NCBI GenBank assembly: GCA_017449065.1
Contig: JAFSKF010000037.1
Location: forward strand, 1-64,000
From: Bacteroidales bacterium
GTDB lineage: Bacteria; Bacteroidota; Bacteroidia; Bacteroidales; UBA3663
Length of the DNA stretch: 64,000 nucleotides
Reading direction: 5' to 3'
A model generated the notes under the pieces. The model made no database searches. It had not been told where the DNA came from and saw nothing but the letters and a program-made list of their open reading frames with translations. Of this stretch, positions 45,326-55,996 are shown one piece after another. The translations under genes and the position numbers were made by a program. Positions within the stretch are counted from its first letter, which is position 1; each line of letters starts with the position of its first letter.

Positions 45326-47143
45326 ATGAAGAATACATATATATATAATAAGGTAAAAGTCCTTGCCCTGGCAGTATTACTTCTGCCCATGGGTACAGCT
45401 TGCAACGATTTCCTGGAAGTCGAACCGCAGAACATCATTCCAGCCGAAGAGTTCTGGAATGAGGAAGGTGATGTGGAGAGTGTGATTGCCGGCTGTTATG
45501 CAGAGATGGAATCCTATTCTTTCCTCAGTCGTGCGTTGATTTGGGGCGAGTTCCGTTCGGAGAATGTTGTTGCCTACAATTCGAACGAAGAAATCGAGGA
45601 GGATGTCAATCTTCAGCGAATCCTGACTGAGAATATCACGGCTGATAATGCTTATACGACATGGACCACTTTCTATAACATTATCAACCGATGCAACATC
45701 CTTTTGGAAAATGCTCCTAAGGTGGCAGAGTCCGATCCGTCGTACACCCAGAGTGAATTGAAAGCGCATTTGGCTGAAGCCACAGCGATCCGTTCATTGT
45801 GTTATTTCTATCTGATTCGTGCTTTCCGCGATGTGCCTTATTCGGAAGAGCCGTTCATTGATGATGACCAGATTCTCGATCTGCCAGCCACTTCGTTCGA
45901 GACGGTTTTGCAGCATCTGATTACTGCGTTGGAGAACGTAAAGGATGATGCCGTAACCCGTTTCCCTGCATCTTCAAATTCAGGTTACGACTATAATAAG
46001 AACCGCATGACCAAGTGGTTTATCTATTCGTTGCTGAGTGAACTCTATTTGTGGCAGAACGATTACGACAACTGCATTTATTATGCTGATCTGGTTATCG
46101 AACGTAAGAAGTATGAAGCCAAGGAAGAAGATGAGACGGAGGATTATAGTGCCTTCAACAATTTCCCGTTGATTAAGACACGCTATTCGCAGTTCTTCCC
46201 CATTTATGGCAATGCCTTTACTGAAATCTTTGTGGATGGCAACAGTCAGGAAAGTATTTTCGAACTGTGCTTCACCAAAACCGGATTGGCCACTTCTTCA
46301 CTTTGCAATGGCCCGGTAAGTGCATTCTACGGAAACTCCGATCGTACCCCGTATGTCAAGGCTTCCGATTATGTTTCGAAGGATGTGACGGCATCCGACC
46401 GCAAGGTGTATGCCAGTGTTTATGATGGTCGAGCTTATGAGAACCTTCGTTTCTCGGGATCCGGCGATCCGCTTTCCATCAACAAGTTCACAACACAGTC
46501 TTCCCTCCAGTTGGGCGATCCGTCATCGACGAACTATTTCTACAATACTACCGATGCGGGAAGTGCATTCTCATGGGGCCTGCCTACTTGGGGACGTCAG
46601 TATAACACTTCCGGTTCGACAGCCTACGCTTCGTACAACAAATCGAACTTCATCATCTATCGTTTGACAGATATCATGCTCCTGAAGGCTGAGGCTTTGA
46701 GCCAGAAGATGTCGGGAGCAGAGACCTTGACAGCAACCGATTCCACGTATTGGACGGAGGCTTTCACTTTGGTGAATGCTGTTAACAAGCGCTCTTTGTA
46801 TGTGACTACGTACAGAGATACCTTGGTTCAGACAAACTTTGCCTCTAAGGAACTGATGACCAACCTGGTTTATGATGAGCGAGAGCGAGAACTGATGTTC
46901 GAGGGCAAACGTTTCTTCGATTTGGTTCGTCGCAGTCGTCGCGAGGGCAATACCGATTACCTGCGTTCGAAGGTTCCGAACAAGAGTGCCAGCAGCGCTA
47001 CCATCATTCAGAATTCATTTGCGAAGATGGATCGCATTTACTGGCCTTACAATTTGGATGAGATGAAGGCGAATAAGAATCTGGTGCAGAATCCTGCTTT
47101 CGGAAGCGGCGAGAACTCCAGCTACGATAAAACAGCCAAATAA
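45326..47143 (+). CDS. SusD/RagB-type lipoprotein (first pair)
   Basis: The 605-residue surface lipoprotein has a lipobox (MGTAC, then NDFLEVEPQNIIPAEEFW, the standard SusD start), helical TPR-like scaffold (EATAIRSLCYFYLIRAFRDVPY) and C-terminal RERELMFEGKRFFDLVRRSRRE, the closing signature of the family. It binds glycan at the cell surface and sits on the SusC barrel as a lid. It directly follows its SusC. Confidence 0.93.
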   Translation: MKNTYIYNKVKVLALAVLLLPMGTACNDFLEVEPQNIIPAEEFWNEEGDVESVIAGCYAEMESYSFLSRALIWGEFRSENVVAYNSNEEIEEDVNLQRILTENITADNAYTTWTTFYNIINRCNILLENAPKVAESDPSYTQSELKAHLAEATAIRSLCYFYLIRAFRDVPYSEEPFIDDDQILDLPATSFETVLQHLITALENVKDDAVTRFPASSNSGYDYNKNRMTKWFIYSLLSELYLWQNDYDNCIYYADLVIERKKYEAKEEDETEDYSAFNNFPLIKTRYSQFFPIYGNAFTEIFVDGNSQESIFELCFTKTGLATSSLCNGPVSAFYGNSDRTPYVKASDYVSKDVTASDRKVYASVYDGRAYENLRFSGSGDPLSINKFTTQSSLQLGDPSSTNYFYNTTDAGSAFSWGLPTWGRQYNTSGSTAYASYNKSNFIIYRLTDIMLLKAEALSQKMSGAETLTATDSTYWTEAFTLVNAVNKRSLYVTTYRDTLVQTNFASKELMTNLVYDERERELMFEGKRFFDLVRRSRREGNTDYLRSKVPNKSASSATIIQNSFAKMDRIYWPYNLDEMKANKNLVQNPAFGSGENSSYDKTAK

Positions 47144-47173
47144 ATCACTTCTTGTTAGAGTATATATACCACT

Positions 47174-49231
47174 ATGAAAAAAATATTATATACCATTTGG
47201 TGCCTTTCGAGTGTACTCCTGGTTTCCGCTTTCGGTTTCTCGTCGTGCGACGATGATCCTGATGCAGAGAACTACTACACGTTCACAGGCGAAATGATGA
47301 GCGATTATCTGACTTCGCGTCCGGAGTATAGCGAGTTTGCTCAGATTGTGGATCGCGCCGGTTTGATGGATCTGCTGTCGGCTTACGGTCATTTCACTTG
47401 CTTCCTGCCGAATAATACGGCTATGGATTCGTTTCTGGCAGCCAAGGGCAAAACCATGGAATCGCTCACCGTACTGGATTGCGATACTATCGCCCGCACC
47501 CACCTCGTAAATATGATTTATTCCACCTACGAGATGAAGGAGGGTACATTGGCCACACAGAACATGATGCGTCGTCCGATTACCGTCAAAGCGACAACCG
47601 ATGACGACGGCAATGCGGTTATCATGTTGAACAATGCTTCGATTATCTATTTCGAAACGCAGAACGACTCTGTGGAAAACGGTATCGTTCAGCCAATCTC
47701 GGAGGTATTGGAGAGTTCTACCAATACGCTTCCTGACTTGATTGAGCTGAATCCTCGCGTCACTTTGTTCTCTCGGGCTTTAGGCGAGACTGGTTTGGCT
47801 GACGAGATGCGTCTTTATAAGGATCCGGATTATGTCAATCCAGAAATCATGATTACCTATAAATCCGGTGCAGAACCGGAAGAAGCAGCCAAGTCTCCGG
47901 ATGACCGTTTGTACGGTTATACAGCTTTCTTGGTTCCTGATTCTGTCCTGTTTGTAAAATATCCGACGCTGATGGGTGAGAATAAATCCAGTCAGGAAAA
48001 CCTGAAGGGCCTGTACGATTTGGCTTGCCAGATTTACGATCCTTTATATCCACAGGATGTGAATGCTCCCGGACATAGCTTTGAGAACCTGAGTGATTCG
48101 GTGAACCCTTTGCGTCGTTTCATCGCTTATCATATTCTGGATCGCAACTGTCAGGGTCAGTTGACTGTCAGGAATAACTTCGGATTTGTTACCACTTTGC
48201 TGAACCCTAACGAATGGTACACCACGATGCTTCCTTATTCTTTGCTGAAACTGGAGCGCCTCTATGTATCCCAGTTCCTGTACGGAGCCAATGCCGGTGA
48301 CTATTATATCAATCGTCGTTGTGACAATCAGTTTACCGTCTATGGTGCTCATTTGATTACCAATGTCGAAGCAGAGTACGACAACAATTCGTTGAATGGT
48401 TTCTACTATTATGTAGATGATGTTCTGAAGTTCGACGCAACAACCCGTGAGATTGTAGAAGGTGTGCGTATGCGCCTCGATTTCTCGACTTTGTTCCCGG
48501 AGGTACAGAGCAACGATATCCGCATGAATGGAGATTATTCTCGGTCTCGCGAAAGTCTGGAAGACAGTAAGAACGGACGCTATGGTTATAACTATTGGTT
48601 CCCGAACGGTTATCTGGATGGTGTAACGGTGAACGATAACGGCTATTTCGTTTATCGACGTCCACGCCAAGGTTATTGGTCTTTGCATGGTGACGAGTTC
48701 ATCTGCCAGGGCGATTACGACATCACTTTCCGTATCCCACCAGTGCCTGAAACCGGCGATTGGCAGATCCGTTTGGGTTATGCAGCCATGGTCGGTGTTC
48801 GTGGTGTCGCCCAGATCTATTTCGGAGAAGATCCGAAGAATCTGATTCCACAGGGCATCCCGTTGGATATGAACAAGGACTTACGTAAGATTTTGTACAA
48901 TAGTAACTCTACCTGGTATAACTACAATGATCTTTCGGCAGAAAAGCGTCAAGAGAACCGTAAGACCTTGAAGAACCTTGGTTACTACTATGGTTGCAAC
49001 GGAGGTTATCGTGACAACAGCTTCTCTAACCGCTTTGCCGATATCTATGCAACCTTACGTGTGGTTCTCTACACCGGACATATCGAAGCCGGTAAGGACT
49101 ACTACATCCGTATCCGTGCCGTGTCTTCGAAACAGGGTAACAACAACGAAGCCATGCTCGATTACCTGGAGCTTGTGCCTAAACAGGTATATGGCGTTGT
49201 GGAAGACGGAGAGGAGGAAGATGATCTCTAA
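47174..49231 (+). CDS. Fasciclin-domain lipoprotein (second of three)
   Basis: The 685-residue protein has a lipoprotein signal (LLVSAFGFSSC-DDDPD) and an N-terminal FAS1 repeat: EFAQIVDRAGLMDLLSAYGHFTCFLPNNTAMDSFL. A second half follows with RRFIAYHILDRNCQG and an extended beta-rich C-terminus ending in acidic EDGEEEDDL. It follows SusD by 30 bases and is in the same operon. It may act as an accessory surface glycan-binding or adhesion protein. No enzyme motif is seen. Confidence 0.8.
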   Translation: MKKILYTIWCLSSVLLVSAFGFSSCDDDPDAENYYTFTGEMMSDYLTSRPEYSEFAQIVDRAGLMDLLSAYGHFTCFLPNNTAMDSFLAAKGKTMESLTVLDCDTIARTHLVNMIYSTYEMKEGTLATQNMMRRPITVKATTDDDGNAVIMLNNASIIYFETQNDSVENGIVQPISEVLESSTNTLPDLIELNPRVTLFSRALGETGLADEMRLYKDPDYVNPEIMITYKSGAEPEEAAKSPDDRLYGYTAFLVPDSVLFVKYPTLMGENKSSQENLKGLYDLACQIYDPLYPQDVNAPGHSFENLSDSVNPLRRFIAYHILDRNCQGQLTVRNNFGFVTTLLNPNEWYTTMLPYSLLKLERLYVSQFLYGANAGDYYINRRCDNQFTVYGAHLITNVEAEYDNNSLNGFYYYVDDVLKFDATTREIVEGVRMRLDFSTLFPEVQSNDIRMNGDYSRSRESLEDSKNGRYGYNYWFPNGYLDGVTVNDNGYFVYRRPRQGYWSLHGDEFICQGDYDITFRIPPVPETGDWQIRLGYAAMVGVRGVAQIYFGEDPKNLIPQGIPLDMNKDLRKILYNSNSTWYNYNDLSAEKRQENRKTLKNLGYYYGCNGGYRDNSFSNRFADIYATLRVVLYTGHIEAGKDYYIRIRAVSSKQGNNNEAMLDYLELVPKQVYGVVEDGEEEDDL

Positions 49232-49262
49232 ACCATCGTACTAATTGGAAATGTAAACCACT

Positions 49263-50930
49263 ATGAAATACAACAAACTATTAATCGTTTCATCTCTGTT
49301 GGCAGTCGGATTGGCTTCGTCCTGTTCCGACGATTGGGATGACCATTACAAGTCGGCTTCTTTTGCTAATGGTGAAGGAAGTTTGTGGGAGGCTCTTTCT
49401 GCAAATCCGGAATTGAGTAACTTCCAAGCCGTGATTGCTGCCACCGGTTATCAGGCTCAGCTTGAAAGTTCGCAGATCTATACCGTATTCGCTCCGACAA
49501 ACAATCGTTTTACAGAAACTCAGCGGGATAGTGTAATAGCCCTTTATCAGGCTCAGAAACAACTCGTGAAGGACAAGTATAACGATGCCATCGTAGAGTT
49601 CGTGAAGAACCATATTATGCTTTATAATTATTCGGTGACGACTGGAACCAACGACAGCATTGAAATGCTGAATGGCAAACATGTGCCCGTTACTGCGACC
49701 AAGTTCGCAGGACACAGTTTCGTCGGTCAACAGACGCATACAAATAATGGCACCCTGTATGTGTTGGATGATATGGTTGCTTATGAGCCGAATGTTTACG
49801 AGTATTTGAGTCGTGATGCTGACTTCGACAGTGTTTCCCACTATATCGAGGAATTCTCTATCGATCGCTTTGTAGCTTCGAAGAGTGTTCCGGGTGAAAT
49901 TGTGGATGGTGTACAGAAATATTTGGATTCAGTAACCGTCTTCGAAAACGAGGTGCTCGACAAGTGGCTGAACGCAGAGTTGAACAATGAGGATTCCCTG
50001 TATTGGATGGTTCCGCCTACGAATGAGATCTGGGCTGCTCAAGTTCCCGTACTCGAAACCTATTACAAGTACGATGAATTGGTGAACGGTCGTGACTCTA
50101 TGATGTACAACTTCCCACGTATGTCTTTGTTATGGGGTACTGCTTTCAGCGAAATGGTGAATGCCGATTATACGATTGCCGATTCCATCTTATCGACCAA
50201 TGGCGTGCCTTATAAGATGCGTCGTTATTATTGGGGATCTTACGATCTTTCGTACTATGAATATTACCGTCCGTATGACGAAGGCGGAGTCTTCTATGGA
50301 ACTTCCGAGATTGCATGTAGTAATGGACGTATTCTGAAACCTTCTACCTGGAATTTCGACCCCTATCAGACATACATACGCAAGAGTGTTTCGGAATGCG
50401 AGAGTTTGTCATCGCTTGATTCTGTGAAGTCCGTTTCGACACAACCTTTGTCGAGGGTTGTGGTTTCGGCTGACAACCCGTATTATAAGTACATCTCGGG
50501 CCATGCTTTTGCTGTGATATCTCCGAAGGGTTCTAATGCCGAAGTCGTTTTCCAGATGTATAATATTTTGTCGAATGTGCCGTACGACATTGATGTGATT
50601 GTGGTTCCAGCTTCTGCCGGTGATACGATGGCGATCGATTTGCCGACTAAGTTCAGAGCAGAGTTGCATTATCATAATGCGACAGGTAAAGACCAGCTTG
50701 AGCGTACTATGGTGCGCCCGACTACCACTTGGACTACCACAGGCACACAGATTGATACTATCCGTATTGGAGAAAAGGTGAAAATTCCTACTTGTTCCTA
50801 CAGTTTGAGTGAAGCTCAAGTAAAACTGAAATTAACAGTGACTCCGACGGCTGCAGAGGAAAATAACGGTAAGTTTACCCGTACTTTGCGCGTGGATAAA
50901 ATTGTATTCACACCTCATCAGGGAGAATAA
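49263..50930 (+). CDS. Fasciclin-domain lipoprotein (third of three)
   Basis: The 555-residue protein has a lipoprotein signal (VGLASSC-SDDWDDHYK) and one good FAS1 repeat (LWEALSANPELSNFQAVIAAT..AQLESSQIYTVFAPTNNRF, then VKNHIMLYNYSVT and NGTLYVLDDMVAYEPNVYEYL). The C-terminal 250 residues are beta-rich with no family I recognise. WDDHY after the lipid cysteine is common at the start of Bacteroidetes FAS1 lipoproteins. It stands between the two SusC/D pairs. Confidence 0.82.
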   Translation: MKYNKLLIVSSLLAVGLASSCSDDWDDHYKSASFANGEGSLWEALSANPELSNFQAVIAATGYQAQLESSQIYTVFAPTNNRFTETQRDSVIALYQAQKQLVKDKYNDAIVEFVKNHIMLYNYSVTTGTNDSIEMLNGKHVPVTATKFAGHSFVGQQTHTNNGTLYVLDDMVAYEPNVYEYLSRDADFDSVSHYIEEFSIDRFVASKSVPGEIVDGVQKYLDSVTVFENEVLDKWLNAELNNEDSLYWMVPPTNEIWAAQVPVLETYYKYDELVNGRDSMMYNFPRMSLLWGTAFSEMVNADYTIADSILSTNGVPYKMRRYYWGSYDLSYYEYYRPYDEGGVFYGTSEIACSNGRILKPSTWNFDPYQTYIRKSVSECESLSSLDSVKSVSTQPLSRVVVSADNPYYKYISGHAFAVISPKGSNAEVVFQMYNILSNVPYDIDVIVVPASAGDTMAIDLPTKFRAELHYHNATGKDQLERTMVRPTTTWTTTGTQIDTIRIGEKVKIPTCSYSLSEAQVKLKLTVTPTAAEENNGKFTRTLRVDKIVFTPHQGE

Positions 50931-50960
50931 ATTAAGATTCTATCAATAATCGGACTAAAT

Positions 50961-53900
50961 ATGAAAAAATCTATAATTTTCGGATTGGCCGTTTTGATGG
51001 GCCTACCGTCATTAGCAACCGCTCAGGATTTCAAGGCTTCTGAGCAGGAACCTTCTGCTAAGAAAACGGTTGTGACCAAGAAATTTGAGACTCGCCTGGT
51101 AACTGGTCAGGTGCTGGATGCAGTAACCGGCCAGCCATTGGAAGGTGCCCTTGTCTATGCAGCAGGCGTTGACGGCTATAGTGAACTGACCGATGAAAAC
51201 GGTCGATATGAACTTCAAGTGCCGCTGTTCTGCTCTTCTTTACAGGTGAAGAACCCGGATTACAATATGTATATCTTGGGCTTGGTTAAAGACAAAGAGC
51301 AAAAGACGGTTCGTCTTTATTCTTCATCTTTCAAGGCAGATTATACGCAAGAACCCAATTTGTTGAACTCGCGTTCTCTGGAAACCCTGGATTATACCAG
51401 TTCCGTGAATGCCAAGGATGAGATCGGTAATCAGTTGGGAGCTTACGTTTATACTACCAGTAGAAGCGCAGCTCCCGGTATCGGAAGCGAGTTGTTTGTT
51501 CAAGGTCTGAATTCACTGAGTGCCAACGCTCAGCCTTTGGTAGTAGTGGACGGCGTGATTTTGGAGCAGCAATATGATCGTGAGGTGTTGCATTCCGGAT
51601 TCTTCAACGATGTATTAACCAATATCAATCCTGAAGATATCGAAGATGTGACCGTTTTGCGTAACGGAACAGCTTTGTATGGTACACGCGGATCCAATGG
51701 CGTGATTCTGATTTCGACCAAACGCAGCCGTTCGATGACGACCAAGATTACTGCCAGCGTTTCCGGAGGCGTTACAACCGAGCCGAAATTTCTTTCGATG
51801 ATGGATGCGGAAGAATACCGTGGCTATGCTTCCGGATTGCTGGGAACCACGAATACGACAGTGACAGACTTCAAGTTCCTGAATGCCGATCCTACCTATT
51901 ATTATTACAAGCAGTATCATAATAATACCGATTGGAAGGACAAGATTTATCAGACAGCCTTCCAGCAGAACTATGGTATCAAGGTGGAAGGTGGTGACGA
52001 TATCGCACAGTATAACCTTTCTGTCGGATTCACTCGCAACGAGAGTGCTTTGAAGTATAATGATATGAATCGACTGTCGGTTCGTTTCAATACGGATATC
52101 AAACTTTTGGAGAAACTGAAAGTGCGTTTCGATGTTTCATTCAGTAACATCAATCGCGACTTGCGTGACGACGGTGCTCCAACTACATACGAGGAGGGTA
52201 CTCCGACCGCGCCATCTTTCCTGGCATACGCCAAGGCTCCTTTCCTGAGCCCGTACGCCTACGGCAACGGTGTGTTCAGTACATCGTTCTATGACATTTC
52301 GGATGAGGAATATCTGAATGAAGCGCTGTCCGGTTACCGGCAGTACAATTACAAGTTGGGCAATCCTGTTGCTTTCAATAAGTACGGTGAAGCGGAGAAC
52401 AAGAACCATTTCGAGAATTCATTGTTCAATATTGCAGTTACTCCTCAGTACGCTTTTCTGCCGAATCTGGTATTGAGTGAACAGTTCAGTTATACGTTGG
52501 TCAACACCAACAACAAGTATTATGTGCCTATCAACGGTGTGCCTGATTATTGGGTAACAGGTGTGAGCGGTTGGCGTACCAATGAAGTTCGCTCGCTGGC
52601 CTCGAAGCAGAACTCGGTACAGAGCGATACCCGGTTGACCTGGAACCAGCGTTTCGGTGCTCACAAGGTAGATCTTTTGGGTGGCATTCGAATCAACTGG
52701 GAGAACTACACCCGAAATTCGCAGTGGGGTTATGATACCGGTAGCGATAAGACCCCGTTCATTTCTTCTGGCCTTAAGAATGCCTCATCCAGTGGCGATA
52801 ACGATACCTGGCGAAACATGGATGTTTATTTGCAGGGTAATTACAATTATGCAGGACGTTATTATCTGCAAGCCAACCTGACCGGTTCCGGCAGTAGCCG
52901 TTTCGGTAAGAAAGCAGACGGTGGCATCAAGTTCGGCGGTGTAAAGTGGGGCATTTTCCCCTCTGTTCAGGCTACATGGGTACTTTCCAATGAGGCTTGG
53001 CTGGCAGGTGTGTCTGAACTCTCGTGGTTAGACAAACTGAGCCTGACCGCAGGTTATGATGTGAGCGGTAATGATGGTATTGGCTACAATGCAAGCCGTA
53101 CCTATTTTGCCGGCAGTTTGTTCCTGAATCGCGCGGCTGGCCTGACTTTGGAAGGTATTGCCAACGAAGAAGTGAAATGGGAAACGACCAGCCGCTTCAA
53201 TGTCGGCATGGATGCCGGTTTGTTCAATAACCGGGTGAAAGTGGGAGCCAGTGTATTCTTTAGCAAGACCCAAGACTTGTTGACTCTTCAGACGCTACCT
53301 TACTATAGCGGATTGGAGACCTATTGGACCAACGACGGCGAATTGGAGAACCGAGGTTTCGACGTTTCAGCTTCGGTTAAGTTGCTTTCCACCCGTAACT
53401 GGTCGTGGGAGATGGGTGCGACTGTCGGTCATTATGAGAACAAGATTAACAAGCTTGCTTCCGGTGTAGATAGTTATACCACAGAGTTGTACAGCGGAAC
53501 CGTTTTGACCAAAGTGGGCAAAGCCGCCAACTTGTTCTATGGCTACAAGACCGACGGCGTTTTTGCCAGCACGGCAGAAGCCAATGCCGATGCCTTGTTC
53601 ATCAAAGACAATACCGGCGCTAACCTGTATTTCGGAGCTGGTGACATGAGATTCGTCGATCAGGATGGAAATCATGAAATCAACGAAGATGATCGTGTCG
53701 TAATCGGTAATCCGAATCCGGATATTTACGGTAACATCTTCACCACGGCAAGCTACAAGCATTTCCATTTGAATGTGAACTTCAAGTATTCGTTGGGCAA
53801 TGACGTCTATAACTATATGCGTTCGCAGTTGGAAGGCGGCAGCCGCTTCATGAATCAGACGAAGGCACTGACCAACCGCTGGCAGTATGAGGGTCAGGAG

Positions 53901-54206
53901 ACATCGGTGCCTAAGGCTACGTTCCAGGATCCGATGGGTAACAGCCGTTTCTCCGATCGTTGGATTGAAGACGGTTCTTATCTGAAACTCAAGTCGGTTA
54001 CATTGAGTTACGATCTGCCTTTGAATCTGACCTTCCTTCAGGGCTTGCAATTCTGGGTTCAGGCAAACAATCTTTTCACTGCAACCAAATATCTGGGCAG
54101 CGATCCTGAGGTTTCTTGCACCAATGCAGTAATCGGTCAAGGCATTGATGCCGGCTATTTAGGCGGCAGCCGTAGTTTCATGGCCGGTGTTAAGATCAAC
54201 CTCTAA
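50961..54206 (+). CDS. SusC/RagA-type TonB-linked outer-membrane transporter (second pair)
   Basis: The 1081-residue porin has a signal peptide (MKKSIIFGLAVLMGLPSLATA), a regulatory domain (VTGQVLDAVTGQPLEGALVYA), plug region (FVQGLNSLSANAQPLVVVDGV; VLRNGTALYGTRGSNGVILISTKR) and a barrel ending FMAGVKINL. The N-terminal extension before the regulatory domain (about 20-48, charged) is unusual but short. It differs from the first SusC beyond the shared motifs, so the pair is not a recent duplicate. Its SusD follows by 26 bases. Confidence 0.93.
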   Translation: MKKSIIFGLAVLMGLPSLATAQDFKASEQEPSAKKTVVTKKFETRLVTGQVLDAVTGQPLEGALVYAAGVDGYSELTDENGRYELQVPLFCSSLQVKNPDYNMYILGLVKDKEQKTVRLYSSSFKADYTQEPNLLNSRSLETLDYTSSVNAKDEIGNQLGAYVYTTSRSAAPGIGSELFVQGLNSLSANAQPLVVVDGVILEQQYDREVLHSGFFNDVLTNINPEDIEDVTVLRNGTALYGTRGSNGVILISTKRSRSMTTKITASVSGGVTTEPKFLSMMDAEEYRGYASGLLGTTNTTVTDFKFLNADPTYYYYKQYHNNTDWKDKIYQTAFQQNYGIKVEGGDDIAQYNLSVGFTRNESALKYNDMNRLSVRFNTDIKLLEKLKVRFDVSFSNINRDLRDDGAPTTYEEGTPTAPSFLAYAKAPFLSPYAYGNGVFSTSFYDISDEEYLNEALSGYRQYNYKLGNPVAFNKYGEAENKNHFENSLFNIAVTPQYAFLPNLVLSEQFSYTLVNTNNKYYVPINGVPDYWVTGVSGWRTNEVRSLASKQNSVQSDTRLTWNQRFGAHKVDLLGGIRINWENYTRNSQWGYDTGSDKTPFISSGLKNASSSGDNDTWRNMDVYLQGNYNYAGRYYLQANLTGSGSSRFGKKADGGIKFGGVKWGIFPSVQATWVLSNEAWLAGVSELSWLDKLSLTAGYDVSGNDGIGYNASRTYFAGSLFLNRAAGLTLEGIANEEVKWETTSRFNVGMDAGLFNNRVKVGASVFFSKTQDLLTLQTLPYYSGLETYWTNDGELENRGFDVSASVKLLSTRNWSWEMGATVGHYENKINKLASGVDSYTTELYSGTVLTKVGKAANLFYGYKTDGVFASTAEANADALFIKDNTGANLYFGAGDMRFVDQDGNHEINEDDRVVIGNPNPDIYGNIFTTASYKHFHLNVNFKYSLGNDVYNYMRSQLEGGSRFMNQTKALTNRWQYEGQETSVPKATFQDPMGNSRFSDRWIEDGSYLKLKSVTLSYDLPLNLTFLQGLQFWVQANNLFTATKYLGSDPEVSCTNAVIGQGIDAGYLGGSRSFMAGVKINL

Positions 54207-54232
54207 TTTTCAACCTGCTAATAGTTTTGAAT

Positions 54233-55981
54233 ATGAAAAAATATATTTTTGGTTTGTCTTTGCTTGCAATGATGTCGTCGGTATTCTCCGGTTGCTCTGA
54301 CTTCTTCGAGACAGAGTCCAATCGCGTCATTTACGACGATGAGAACCATCTGGTGGATGCAAACGACACCATCTATTCGGTGACCGGCATTTTGTCGAAG
54401 TTGCAGAAAATCGGCGATCGTACGGTTCTGCTGGGTGAAGCCCGAGGAGATCTGGTTTCTGTAACTGATTACACTTCTGCGGACTTGCGTGAGGTTGCCA
54501 ATTTCGAGATCAGCGATGACAACGAGTATAATAAACCATCCGATTACTATGCCGTCATCAACAACTGCAATTATTTTATTGCTAAGGCAGATACTTCTTT
54601 CAAGAACAATCGTAACGACTATATTTTTAGGAAGGAGTATGCTGCGGTTAAGGCCATTCGTGCCTGGACTTATTTGCAGTTGGTTTTGGCTTACGGACGC
54701 GTTCCATTGATTACCGAACCGATTCTGACCTTAGATGACGCTTCGAAGAATTATCCGATGAAAGATATCAATGGTATTTGCGACTATTTCATCAATGAGG
54801 ACAATTTGTTAGCATGGATCGATGAAGAGTATCCGGATTACAACGCGCTGAAGGGGCTGTCTTCTAAGTTGTTCTTCGTGCCGGTTTCTCTGGTTTTAGC
54901 AGATTTGCATCTCTGGCATCAGGATTATGAGGAGGCCGCATACTTCTACTATTATTATATTGCCAATCGCAATGGCGTAAATAATTATCCGGTTACCACA
55001 AGTTGCGTAGAGTGGATGGATGATGATTTCGATTCACGTGTTGATTCGTGGACAGGAACATTCTCGGATGTTACATCAACGAATTCGGAGATTATTTCCG
55101 TATTGCCAAGTGATTCGGTTCGTTCAGAAGGTACCTATTTCACTTTGCGTGATATCTTCAACACTTCTTCATCGAATGATTTCAAAGCAAGCCTTGTTCC
55201 ATCGCAGGGCATGATTGATCTGTCAGCCTCTCAAGACTATCTGTTGTATCAGAAAGTGGGTAACAGCGTGCAACTTACATACGCTCCCGACAATCTTTCC
55301 GATTATCGAGTAGGAGACCTGCGATTGTCAAGAGCTTGGGTTACTCAAGAGAATCTGATTAGCGATGACGGTGACCGCTATACCTACCAATACATGAACA
55401 AGTATGCAATTTCTGCCATTCGTACCTATCGCCGCACCTTGGTATATATGCGTTTAGCAGAAGCATTGAATGCTGCCGGTTATCCTAAGTTCGCCTACCA
55501 CTTCCTTTCCACCGGTGTCAATAACAAGATTCTGCAAGATAGCATCATTCCTTGCTATCGTGCCGACTCTGCATTCCTGTCGATATTCAGTTTCCCGACC
55601 ACTACTTATGTCCTGCAGGATCTGTTTAATGGCGTATCCGGCAATACGATGGGCCTGCATAACCGTGGTTGTGGCTATACACCGTCCAATCAGTATTATA
55701 CCATGCCGATGGATACCACAATTACCGACTCTTTGGCTCTGATTCGCTGGCAGCAGGAGAAAGTGGAGGATATGCTGGTTGATGAAGAGGCCCTGGAATT
55801 TGCATTCGAAGGATATCGGTATTATGACTTGATGCGTGTGGCACTCCGAAGGAACGATCCGACGTATCTGGCTAAGAAAATCAATGCCCGTAACGGCGCA
55901 GATGAACCTTCCGGTATAACCACCGACTTGAACAATGTTTCTAACTGGTACCTGCATTGGAAGGGTCAGATAGGCTACTAA
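54233..55981 (+). CDS. SusD/RagB-type lipoprotein (second pair)
   Basis: The product is 582 residues from ATG 54233; an in-frame TTG six bases earlier is less likely. Lipobox VFSGC-SDFFE, then the family helices (KAIRAWTYLQLVLAYGRVPLI) and C-terminal EALEFAFEGYRYYDLMRVALRR. It binds glycan on the surface for the preceding SusC. It is followed 15 bases later by the clan GH-A hydrolase, tying that enzyme to this pair. Confidence 0.92.
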   Translation: MKKYIFGLSLLAMMSSVFSGCSDFFETESNRVIYDDENHLVDANDTIYSVTGILSKLQKIGDRTVLLGEARGDLVSVTDYTSADLREVANFEISDDNEYNKPSDYYAVINNCNYFIAKADTSFKNNRNDYIFRKEYAAVKAIRAWTYLQLVLAYGRVPLITEPILTLDDASKNYPMKDINGICDYFINEDNLLAWIDEEYPDYNALKGLSSKLFFVPVSLVLADLHLWHQDYEEAAYFYYYYIANRNGVNNYPVTTSCVEWMDDDFDSRVDSWTGTFSDVTSTNSEIISVLPSDSVRSEGTYFTLRDIFNTSSSNDFKASLVPSQGMIDLSASQDYLLYQKVGNSVQLTYAPDNLSDYRVGDLRLSRAWVTQENLISDDGDRYTYQYMNKYAISAIRTYRRTLVYMRLAEALNAAGYPKFAYHFLSTGVNNKILQDSIIPCYRADSAFLSIFSFPTTTYVLQDLFNGVSGNTMGLHNRGCGYTPSNQYYTMPMDTTITDSLALIRWQQEKVEDMLVDEEALEFAFEGYRYYDLMRVALRRNDPTYLAKKINARNGADEPSGITTDLNNVSNWYLHWKGQIGY

Positions 55982-55996
55982 CATATGAAATAATCA